Shown one piece after another: positions 54,101 to 61,763 of a stretch of DNA of 64,000 nt. Both the position numbers and the translations under genes were made by a program. Every line of letters starts with the position of its first letter. Positions within the stretch are counted from its first letter, which is position 1. Under the pieces are notes generated by a model. That model was not told the origin of the DNA. It worked only from the letters and a program-made list of their open reading frames with translations, and did not search any database. The DNA comes from Podospora comata (taxonomy: Eukaryota; Ascomycota; Sordariomycetes; Sordariales; Podosporaceae): positions 1,426,001 through 1,490,000 of the forward strand of contig CP071494.1 in assembly GCA_017354895.1 (NCBI GenBank), written 5' to 3'.

Positions 54101-54866
54101 CCAAGGGGTAGTCCGTGATGCCCTCCTCGGTGTAGACGTTCTGCAGATCCGCCAGTCTGTTGGAGCAGTTTTCGGGATCTCGGATGTCGTCGGGCGTGAC
54201 CTGCTGGTCACACCCGGCCGACAGCAAGATGCAGTTTACCAGCTCCGTCACGGCAGCCGCATCGTCGGCTTGGTATTTGTGGTACCACTCTGTCGCAACC
54301 TTGTCCGAGGAGTCGCCCGAAGCAAAAATGTCGGCTGTAATTCCGGTCAGTTTACATGTTTCAGCAGCGCGACAAACAGCCGCCCCCACCACAACTCTGC
54401 CGCACGCACCATATAACCCAACATCAGTCGGACGCGTGATGGCGAGCCGAACCGCCTTCTTTGGCCTGCTAGGCAGATGGCCTACTATTTGGTCATGATC
54501 GGGCGCGTCACCATTGGTCTTTGGCTTCTTGGTCGCTGGCTTTCTCGGTTTCGCCGACGACGAAGAAGGCGCCTTCTTTTTCTTCTTTGCGCGGCGTGGT
54601 TCTTCGGCGGCTGTCTCGGAGCCATCATCATCGTCGTCGCTCGCATTATTGTTGTCCTCTTCATCGTCGGGGGCCTCGTTCTCGGCGTCATCATTGTCCC
54701 GGTCGTCGTCATCTTCATCATCGTTATCCGAGTTGCGCTTGCGCTTGCTGGCGACGGGCGCATCGGGGGTGAACTTGTTGGGCGCTTTGGAGACGCGTCC
54801 CGAGCGGCGCGCCGAAGAGGTGGGAGCTGGAGAGCCCGTCGTCGCGTTGTTGTCTGATGTTTCCAT
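51183..54866 (-). CDS. scc3: cohesin subunit Scc3 (STAG/Irr1/Psc3 family)
   Basis: Two exons (54866-54410 and 54334-51183), 1202 aa. Scc3 is the HEAT-repeat cohesin subunit that binds Rad21/Scc1 and DNA and is needed for loading and cohesion. The N-terminus is disordered: SARRSGRVSKAPNKFTPDAP, a long Asp/Glu/Asn run and Lys clusters (RRAKKKKKAP). After the splice come DIFASGDSSDKVATEW and LLSAGCDQQVTPDDI, the conserved STAG domain, and SFRDLLVGFFKSL. The stromalin-conservative region is FFDTVFLQRYRDVDARIRCE, then CVEALGGWIW and YLRYLGWMLTDA. HEAT repeats fill the middle. The C-terminus is acidic with an Ala8 run. The 75-nt intron (GTGCGT...TTACAG) is a multiple of three and has no stop, but splicing gives the family-like GLY|ADIF junction. 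The start METSDNN is preferred to an ATG nine codons upstream. Confidence 0.92.
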   Translation of the reverse strand: METSDNNATTGSPAPTSSARRSGRVSKAPNKFTPDAPVASKRKRNSDNDDEDDDDRDNDDAENEAPDDEEDNNNASDDDDDGSETAAEEPRRAKKKKKAPSSSSAKPRKPATKKPKTNGDAPDHDQIVGHLPSRPKKAVRLAITRPTDVGLYGACGRVVVGAAVCRAAETCKLTGITADIFASGDSSDKVATEWYHKYQADDAAAVTELVNCILLSAGCDQQVTPDDIRDPENCSNRLADLQNVYTEEGITDYPLVAKSKTTRSFRDLLVGFFKSLLTVLHETDMLYKDTALMENIARWVASMSSSTLRPFRHTATTVALAMEAGLVEIAKKLDDRVSKMTQQLDAEKKRKGKNRERLAVIEKNLKEAEENQSICQAQILDFFDTVFLQRYRDVDARIRCECVEALGGWIWNLPTQFETPEYLRYLGWMLTDAMPQTRLESLKQVTRLFKRDAEKLGHFIDRFRPRLVEMATKDADVGVRVAAIQAIHILKDTGMLEPDEIDSIGRLIFDSELRVRRAVIDFFAGCVDDLIEGKVEEMGGSDVIDEVLGEEDDDDYSSPRRDWISVKCLAELLAAYDAQLEEEGSTAPPRGLDIAVGMVHAVAPETRISLASQVLYEKIDQVKNWEILSGYLLHDHTTSTKSKSRSKASRSNSNEAAFKAAVAPEGNEEAIILEILASAVKLGLSPNTEDGHRRKARTDAADTAEESAIHLATNIPRLLNKFGADEKTAVMVLRLEHSLPLDIFQQLRQDSTTFSRLLDEICTQFDRHVDRGVLAEATAALLHARKHDELQEITDSKIADLWEIVINALRHFDKNNELSVRGNMDPATITGLGNILLKMSKLASIANPTEFLERGDQPAIELLIKIVHRGKLDVVDEALDDLEDEAVSSAVSSVQFYFLWKVRALIGSVQSRADIPRDDILTLNSLRQDYSRNLIWTLSSRGTNDELRLFSTGGLCDLHICFATLRTAVGQQGSQGAASPKSYSDLDVLLEPIRADLITELIEIFDAAERAYAKCLKRRLNEPAEDEEPVEEELSDDEGGEGEEDMTPVERRGKELRLERALCELAGKYVLCILAKMLDQGGRLRKRMLRNQSKLGGNLKEVVAYLDEGRLRERVERYTNKGRKVAKGVRKGGAAAAAAAANKGGSGSGGGHQGGKKLSEEIVVDGEDDSELSAVELELEEDPIEEEAEEGGEEDLRRRGLAEEEVIDEGGEEGEGERMEEDSVIGD

Positions 54867-55257
54867 GAGGGGCTGTCGTCCGGATAACATCACATTTGTC
54901 GGGTTGGTAAAGAGTATAACAGGGCTGTCCCAAACACAGAAACTGGCTGCGATTTGGGGGCAATTGACGCGTCTTCAGAAGCTGGGAAAGGTCGGTGCCG
55001 GTGCGATCACCCAGATTATTTTGGGCGGATTGAACCGCTTCCCCCCCCCCACCAACACGGCTCTATGCACTGACCACCTCCAGCTGCAATCAGCAGCCAT
55101 ATGCACCTACCGGGGGCCTATTGTTGAGACATCAACCATGCACGCAGCTAGCTGCTTGTGACGCAAAGCATTCATTTCACATTCAGTTGCTGAATATGTA
55201 TTCTCTCTCGGCATTCATCATGAAAGTATGCAAGGGTAATGAAGGTCTACAAGGGTA
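54867..55257. other. scc3 promoter and ureD 3' flank
   Basis: A 391-bp gap; scc3 and ureD run in the same (minus) direction. It contains a C10 run near 55040. No gene seen. Confidence 0.5.
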
Positions 55258-56265
55258 TCATCGTACACACATAAGGGCATGGTCTCCAAAGTGGTGCGAG
55301 ATGCTTCCCTCTTCCTGCAGCATGGATCCAATCCACAGCCGTCCGTCTTCCACCTCAGGGGCTCCGAACTTGACCACCACACAACCCCGTACGTTGGCGG
55401 CCGACCACAACAGCTTGCTGTTATTTTCCATCACGAGTCTCTCGGCCCTCCATTTTTCTCGCGGAGTTGTCTGAGCTAACGCTGCTGCCTGCTTAGCAGC
55501 ATCGCTTCGGAAATCACGAGCCCCAAGTCTCGGGAGAGAAGCGAACTCGGCCAGGAAGAAGTCTCCCAGCGACTTCATCAGCGGCCCCCTGAGCAGCAGT
55601 GTCCCCACGATACCCACGCCGTGCATCGAGTCTCGCAGCTTGGCCAGTTCTGGGTGAGACCTGTTGCTGTCCAGGATCACGGCATCTCTGACAAGCAACC
55701 TTTCTCTCGAATCCGTCTTTCCGTCTTCCTGAGCAGCAGGGATAGTCCATATCTCATTGCGTCCAACCCATCGCACAAAACTCCAGTTCTCTCCTCGCGC
55801 AGTGCGACCCCGCGTGACCCAGTCGAGAAGACATATCGAGGCGTCCTCCTCAAGCCGAAATATCTGTGTTTGCTCATACACACTCCCCGCGAATGGCTGC
55901 ACCGGATCGGGCAAGAGGCAGAGTGCGCCTTCGGACGCAATGTGGACATGCATGTCCTGTCGCGTGACGATGTCGGGGGAGGTGGACGTGAACACCTTGG
56001 TGTGGCCTTGTGTGACGATGGTCAGCTTGGCCTTGGCTTGCACGTCGACCTTAAGATTGACCTTGTCGCCAGCCACCAGTCCGCCGCCGTAGGAGAGTAG
56101 GAAGACCAGCACGCTCTCATCTTCGGACGGTCGTGAAGGTGAGATGAGTTTGAGAGGGTACTGGTAGGTGAAGGTCTCGAGGCCGGAGATGCCCTCGGGT
56201 AGGAGCTTTGCGACGAGGTGGCCCTGCCCCGGAATGGACGTAGATTTGGGAAATGGTGAGTTCAT
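55258..56265 (-). CDS. ureD: urease accessory protein UreD
   Basis: Single exon, 335 aa. UreD binds apo-urease and, with UreF and UreG, helps insert nickel and the carbamylated lysine of the active site. The fungal/plant-type pattern is present: GQGHLVAKLLPEGISGLETF at the start; FLLSYGGGLVAGDKVNLKVD, the family's (S/T)YGGG-x-(V/L)-x-GD block; then LTIVTQGHTKVF, CLLPDPVQPFAGSVYEQ and LLDWVTRGRTARGENW. LLRGPL and LLWSAANVRGCVVVKFGA follow in the C-terminal part. The length fits fungal UreD. No intron, signal peptide or membrane segment is seen, so a cytosolic role is expected. The urease gene itself is not in the window. rpc53 is divergent across 462 bp. Confidence 0.92.
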   Translation of the reverse strand: MNSPFPKSTSIPGQGHLVAKLLPEGISGLETFTYQYPLKLISPSRPSEDESVLVFLLSYGGGLVAGDKVNLKVDVQAKAKLTIVTQGHTKVFTSTSPDIVTRQDMHVHIASEGALCLLPDPVQPFAGSVYEQTQIFRLEEDASICLLDWVTRGRTARGENWSFVRWVGRNEIWTIPAAQEDGKTDSRERLLVRDAVILDSNRSHPELAKLRDSMHGVGIVGTLLLRGPLMKSLGDFFLAEFASLPRLGARDFRSDAAKQAAALAQTTPREKWRAERLVMENNSKLLWSAANVRGCVVVKFGAPEVEDGRLWIGSMLQEEGSISHHFGDHALMCVR

Positions 56266-56727
56266 TGTGTTGTCACCCCATTGTCATGATGATGAATGGT
56301 CAAGATCTCTCTTTCTTCCTTGATCGGAGCTGACCGTATCGTATCTGTCTCATGTAGTGTAGGGTGGATGGGGTGCCAAGAGGGGAGGGTTGGCTATGAG
56401 CCACTCTCAGATGACCCTTATCTGTTTATCGCCGCCCAGGAACGGCCCCTGCCCCGCGCTCAGACAGGGGAGCCTGTACCGTCCCCCACCTTGGCGTGCT
56501 TGCGATGCAGGCGCCCCCGGTCAAAAAAGTTTGGTGGGGACAGTCAGAATTCAGAACTTATGCCATCCATGCTTCCCTTCCCCATCTTCACACTTGCAAG
56601 CTGCGAAAAACCAACGCGCCCGATTCTACTGACAGCTGCTCATTGTCTTGTCAACTCGCACCTACCACACCGAGTACCAGCAACCACTCCAGACCGTTCT
56701 TCTCAGTACGCGTGACTTCCGGCAGCC
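56266..56727. promoter_or_regulatory. shared upstream region of ureD and rpc53
   Basis: A 462-bp divergent promoter with no gene seen. The rpc53 leader is C/A-rich (CTACCACACCGAGTACCAGC near 56661). No specific site is identified. Confidence 0.55.
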
Positions 56728-58215
56728 ATGCCCCCCAAAACCGCCCCCAGAGGGCGTGGTCGAGGCAGAGGAGGTACCGCCCGCGGCGGCTCTGCCTCTG
56801 CCCCGGTCGCCGGCGATGGTTCCGCCGAGCCGGCTACTGCTGTGGTCAAATCCGACACAGACACACCAGCGTCAGCTTCGACGTCCATATCAGCCCCCCC
56901 CCGGGGCCGGTCAGCAACTGCGACACCCGCTGGTACCAGAGTACCTCCAAAGTTCAAACCAAAGAATGTCCGTCGTAGCTCAGCAGATCGTGAGAGACTT
57001 GCCCGCGAACTCGGACAAATCAGCAAGGCTAAGGACGAGGCCGAGGAGAAGCGAAAGGCTCGTTTAGCCAAGGCCAACGTACGAGGCCGTGGCCGTGGTG
57101 GCGGTTTCCGTGGTGGCGCTCGAGGCACAGTTGCACTCGGTCCTCTTGCTGGTGGAGGAGCATGTGAGTTTTGCTTTTTGTTCTGGCATCTCAACTAGTC
57201 GTGCACATTTGCTGATACCTTGGTAGTCGGCGGCGGCGGCTCCTCAGGCGGTGGTCGCTTTGGTAGGGCTGATTACATCAAGAACGAGGCCGGCGGCCTC
57301 TTCGGCAGTGACGGCAGAGTCAACGCGGATCTATTGCACGACTACGTCCAAGATTACGATGACGACAACAAAGACCAGCCCCTTATGCCTATGGGTATCC
57401 GACGTGTGCAGCCAAAGTCTCAGGAGGACAGCACCGAGGACAATGCAGACGAAGAGGAGGATTCCGATGAGGAGGGCCTCTTTGTGAATGACAAGGAGCG
57501 GGCTGCGAAGGATAGGCTTGCTGCCAAACAAGCCGCCAAGGTAAAGACTGAGGGCGGTGGCCAGGATGTTGATATGGACAGCATTCCCCCTCGCTATGGG
57601 GAAGCCGACACAGCCGGCTACGAAGATATGTTGCTGGTGGATACGAGCCAGAAGCTCCAAATCAGCAGCGGAAAAGCTGAGGAACTGCGGAGACAGCGCC
57701 ACCTCTTTTCGGAACCGTTGGACGACCGCGCGTTTATCTTTCAGTTCCCCGTCAGACCACCGCTTTACGTCGTCAAAGATGACGGCTCGCTCGCCAAGAC
57801 TGAGGGCGACGACGAGGTGGTCACGCTGGACGGTCAGCAACAGGGCAATGCTCCCGTCGATCTGACTACCGGGGTTAAGGAGGAGGAGGTAGCAGAGGAG
57901 GAGAACAAGGAGGAAGAGGAAAAGCCAGTGGTGCCGCAGGCGGGATATCTGGGCAAGCTCATCGTGCGAAAGTCAGGAAAGGTTGAGATTGACTGGGGTG
58001 GCTATCCCATGGACTCGGGCACTGGTGTTGCGCCCAGACATTTGTCGACGGCTGTTTTGCTTGAGATGGAGGATGCCAGACCGGGCGAGCCGCCCAGAGG
58101 GTTTGCCTACTCGATGGGCCGTGTAGAAGCGGTCTTTTCTTCTGTTCTTAGGACCAGTGATATGGAGCCGTGGGTGGTGGATGGGCAGATTCCCGGTGCT
58201 TCTGGGAGCGCTTGA
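56728..58215 (+). CDS. rpc53: RNA polymerase III subunit RPC4 (Rpc53)
   Basis: Two exons (56728-57163, 57227-58215; 63-nt intron, donor GTGAGT, acceptor TTGGTAG), 474 aa. With Rpc37 it forms the TFIIF-like heterodimer of Pol III that acts in initiation, termination and recycling. The N-terminus is Arg/Gly-rich (PRGRGRGRGGTARGG) and continues with VPPKFKPKNVRRSSADRERL, the family's conserved RR-x(S/T) block, and RGRGRGGGFRGGARG. The splice falls in the Gly tract. The middle is acidic (DNADEEEDSDEEGLFV). The conserved RPC4 domain is C-terminal: FQFPVRPPLY, then GYLGKLIVRKSGKVEIDWGG, an acidic-flanked beta hairpin, and SSVLRTSDMEPWVVDGQIPG. Context carries no functional hint; the gene converges with the monooxygenase with only 159 bp between stops. 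Confidence 0.93.
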
Positions 58216-58374
58216 TTAGATGGAAAGGCAGATGGGAATAAAAGTATTGATACCCTGTAGAGATTTAGTCGTCCACTGTGTTGAAATAGAGAGGACTTTT
58301 CCGTGCAAGTCGCGATTTTCTTTTGACCTTGGTATCTTTGTTTTTACTTCGCTTGACAGCTCTGTTCTAGTTAC

Positions 58375-59818
58375 TCAATAAGGGCTCTCCTGGTAGGCCC
58401 TTTCCGCCTCTTCGTAAGCATCATACCCATACAAGAAGGCCTGAATCTCGGGGTCTGTCCATCTGGATGGGAAACCTGGGCGGACATCGTCGTCGTTTAG
58501 CTGGCTGGTCATGAGCTCGTCTCTGGCTTGCTGGGCCGGGCCGTCGGGGAGGTGCGAGTCGTTTCTTTGGTTGAAGGTTTCGAGCTGGATGCGCCGGCCG
58601 CGTTCCATGCGGAGGTGTTCGTAGAGCCTGCCCATCTTGGGGAGCTGGGAGGAAGAGGTTGATTTTCGGACCTTGGAGAGGAGGTGCCCGAAGACGGCGC
58701 CGTCCTCGAGGGAGGAGTTGGCGCCTTGGGCTAGGTAGGGGAGCATGGGGTGGCAGCAGTCGCCCGCCAGGAAGAAGGTCCCTTGGGGGTTGGTCCAGTT
58801 GGGGAGGGGGTCGAGCCACATCAGCTTCCACTTTTGGACGGACTGGATCTGGGAGATGAGTTTCTGGAGGAGGGGGTCCCAGCCGGAGAACTTGGATCTG
58901 AATTCCCGGAGGGAGGCGTCGGATCTGGTGACGTGGGAGGGCATGTCGTCTGGGCAGAGGAAGACGAGGTTGTAGGTCTGGGAGGAGGAGACCGAGTACC
59001 CCACGCAGTGGCTGTGGGGACCGATCCAGAAGTGCACTGTAGGGTTTGTGATGAGTTTTCGGAGGGGTTCGGCGTCGGGACCGGTCAGGTGGGAGGCGTG
59101 GAGGGTGATGCGGTAGGCTAGATCGCCTGTCAGGATTGCTGGGGAGGGTTGGCCTAGAAATAATGGTCGAATTGACGACCAGAGGCCGTCGGTCAGGAGG
59201 ATCACATCCCCTGAGAGCGTGTTCCTGGCCGGGTTCTGGACTAGCCCGAGATGGACTGTGTTTGTCTCGAAATCAACCGACGTGACCCTGGAGTTAAGCC
59301 TGATAGTGATACCGAGCTCTGAGCACTTCTTCACCATTTCCCTCTGCAGATCAACCCGATGTAAATCCCAAAAAGGGAACCCATACCGTTCCAGCATCCG
59401 CTCTTGGAGGTTTGGTTCGTGGGCGAGGAGCTTTGTCCCGTCGTAGCGGTGGACGGAGAGGGAGGTGGGCACTGCGGCGAGGGGGGTGAGGATGGGGGTG
59501 AGGCCCCAGTGGGAGAGGAGGCGGGTGCCGTTTGGGGTTACTTGGAGGCCGGCCTAAAGGGGGAAGGTTAGCAGACGAGATGGAATAGGGGTGAATAGAG
59601 GGGGAGGGACGTACGCCGACTTCTTGGAGCTCTTTGACGGCTTCGAGGATGGTTACTTGGTGGTTCGGGTTGGCGAGCTTGGTGGAGAGGGCTGCTGCTA
59701 GACCTGCTAGGCCGGCGCCGATGATGACGACGTGGATGCCTTCATCTTGAGTTTTTGTTTCAGTAGTTGTGTCTGGTATAGGCACCTCCTTTGGCCCGTC
59801 ACTTGATGGGAGGACCAT
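58375..59818 (-). CDS. FAD-dependent monooxygenase, salicylate-hydroxylase-like (class A)
   Basis: Two exons (59818-59615 and 59553-58375; 61-nt intron, donor GTACGT, acceptor CTTTAG), 460 aa, normal for the family. HVVIIGAGLAGLAAALSTKL is the GxGxxG dinucleotide-binding motif, starting near residue 26. VTPNGTRLLSHWG follows directly after the splice (EVG|AGLQ), as in relatives. DVILLTDGLWSSIRPLF corresponds to the middle DG motif, with Thr instead of the usual Ala/Gly. GDCCHPMLPYLAQGANSSLEDG is the GD motif that binds the FAD ribityl chain. The family hydroxylates aromatic substrates with NAD(P)H and O2; the substrate cannot be read here. The start MVLPSSDG is chosen over an ATG 23 codons upstream in a hydrophobic His/Leu-rich leader. 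The MCT carrier upstream on the same strand may supply its substrate (inference). Confidence 0.88.
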
Positions 59819-60326
59819 TGTGAGTGTGGTGTGTGAAAGATGGGGCAGGTGAGGGTGAGATAGCACGATGATGATATGTGGCTTCACCCCCTCTCAACAG
59901 TTATCACTGAAACAAAACATCACATCTCATATCAAACGCCAGCAGCGTGGCGTTTTAATATATCACATTTGAGACACATGTCCTGGCCGTCGCCGGTCGA
60001 GTGTAACCGGAACTAAGTGGGGGCGGCAATACACCAGCACCCGTAAGGCGGGGAATAACCTGGGGTAAATCAACGGGTAAGAGGACGCGGGGCGACGGAT
60101 CCGGACCCAAGGGAACAAACAGGTCGACGTCGTCGGTTCGGCAGCTGGTCGGAAAATAGCCTCCCTCACACCAATACGGCAGACGATATCGGCCCACGAC
60201 ATCTGCATGCTGAGGGTGTGGTCAATGGGGCATTCCAACTAAACATTATGCTGCTGACAGCTTCTCTCCTCCCAATATGCCGTCTCAGGGAAGAAGTTGC
60301 TTCCTGACATGTCTCTCCATATGCCC
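59819..60326. other. monooxygenase promoter and MCT carrier 3' flank
   Basis: A 508-bp tandem gap on the minus strand. No gene or repeat is recognised. Confidence 0.5.
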
Positions 60327-61763
60327 TCAAATCTTAACAGCCAGCTTAAACCCCGTCACAGCTATCCTCGCGGACATGATTGTGAACGAAGCCAACACCA
60401 CCACCGTCCCAGCCCAAACACAAGCCCATGTATATGTCCCATTTGACCTGTCGATGATAGCACCAGCAGTTGGTGGTCCAGCCAGCGAAGAAAACGCGCA
60501 AAGAGTGCAGACCATGCCGAACCGCGTTCCCATCTTTCTTGGATCCTTCAAGAGACTGGCAAGCGCACCACCAAACACACCCTGGGCCGCTCCCATCGCG
60601 AAACCAAGAAAGATGGCAAACACATAAAGCCCCGTAGCAGAGTCCACCGCCAGCCAAAAGAAAAACATACACCCCAGCAGAAACATCTGGAAGGCATGCA
60701 TGTTGATCGGACCAATATAGTTATCAGCCAAATACCCCGTGATAGGCCTCGCGACAACACTCATCCCGTTCGTGATGAGCAACAACTGCACCGAGTCCGT
60801 CGTCGAGAACCCAACAATGTTCCTCGCAAACGCATTAATCTGTTCCCACATTAGCCATCTATCATTTCGTTCCATCCTCAGACTACTCACAAAGAAGCTC
60901 CCGAAAAACAACGCCCAAAAAAACAAAAACGCCCCCAGCGTAAACAACAAATACGGCCCTTCCCTGAAAGCATCCCACTCAAACACCGGCCCGCTCCTCC
61001 TCGGCTTCAACACCGGCCTCAGCAACACCACACTCACAACCGAAATCCCCAACGCCACAAACCCCGCGCACCTCACCGCCCAGGCAAACCCAACCTTTGG
61101 AATCAAATACTGAATCACCGCCGGAAAAACCACACTCCCCAACCCAGTCCCGGTAGCCGAAATCGCCAGAGCCAACGCCTTTTTCCTCTTGAAGTAACTG
61201 TTCACCACCGACAGTGGCGGCATGAAAATAATCCCCAACCCCAACCCCGTGCACAACCCCTGAGCCAGGAAAATCTGCCAGTACTCTTTACATAAACTCG
61301 TCATAAAGGTCCCAAAGACGACGAGGAACGTCCCGGCGATGATGGTCGACTTGATGTACCCCGCGTCGGCGAGGCGGCCGGAGAAGATGCAGAGGGCAAA
61401 GGCGAGGAAGACTTGGAGGGAGCCGATCCAGGAGACTTGGGCTTCGGGGAGGCGGAGGGTGTCGCGGTAGTGGAGCTGGTAGACGCCAAAGGCGGTTGGG
61501 TAGCCCCAGGCGAGCATGTTGATTAGGCAGGCGGCGAGGACTTGGGACCAGGCGGTTAGACCGCCGTCGGGGGGGATGAATTCTTCTTCTTCTTCTTCTT
61601 CGTCTGGTGTTGTTGTTGGGGAGTCGAGGTCGGAGCTGTCTGATAGGTCTGCATCTTGGGCTGTTGTGAGTTTCGTTTCTTTGGTGTTGGGATGTGATGA
61701 TGATGGTGCTGCTGGTGGTGGCGGTGATGGGGCCGAGGCGACCTTTTCGATGTCGACGTTCAT
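60327..61763 (-). CDS. MFS monocarboxylate-transporter-like protein (MCT family)
   Basis: Two exons (61763-60891 and 60839-60327; 51-nt intron), 461 aa. The N-terminal 60 residues are cytosolic: Pro/Ser-rich, then an acidic run of Glu. EFIPPDGGLTAWSQVLAACL is the MCT signature (D-G-G-x-x-W) leading into TM1. FGVYQLHYRDTL, SWIGSLQVFLAF and GLGLGIIFMPPLSVVNSYFKRKKALA, with SATGTGLGSVVFPAVIQYLI, mark TM2-TM6. GSFF joins INAFARNIVGF across the splice. RPITGYLADNYIGP is the TM8-9 loop motif. About 12 helices are visible. The intron (GTGAGT...GGAACAG) is a multiple of three without stops, so retention would insert 17 charged residues (SLRMERNDRW) in the loop after TM7, which favours splicing. Fungal members carry monocarboxylates or are orphan; the substrate is unknown. 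The monooxygenase lies downstream on the same strand. Confidence 0.88.
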   Translation of the reverse strand: MNVDIEKVASAPSPPPPAAPSSSHPNTKETKLTTAQDADLSDSSDLDSPTTTPDEEEEEEEFIPPDGGLTAWSQVLAACLINMLAWGYPTAFGVYQLHYRDTLRLPEAQVSWIGSLQVFLAFALCIFSGRLADAGYIKSTIIAGTFLVVFGTFMTSLCKEYWQIFLAQGLCTGLGLGIIFMPPLSVVNSYFKRKKALALAISATGTGLGSVVFPAVIQYLIPKVGFAWAVRCAGFVALGISVVSVVLLRPVLKPRRSGPVFEWDAFREGPYLLFTLGAFLFFWALFFGSFFVSSLRMERNDRWLMWEQINAFARNIVGFSTTDSVQLLLITNGMSVVARPITGYLADNYIGPINMHAFQMFLLGCMFFFWLAVDSATGLYVFAIFLGFAMGAAQGVFGGALASLLKDPRKMGTRFGMVCTLCAFSSLAGPPTAGAIIDRSNGTYTWACVWAGTVVVLASFTIMSARIAVTGFKLAVKI

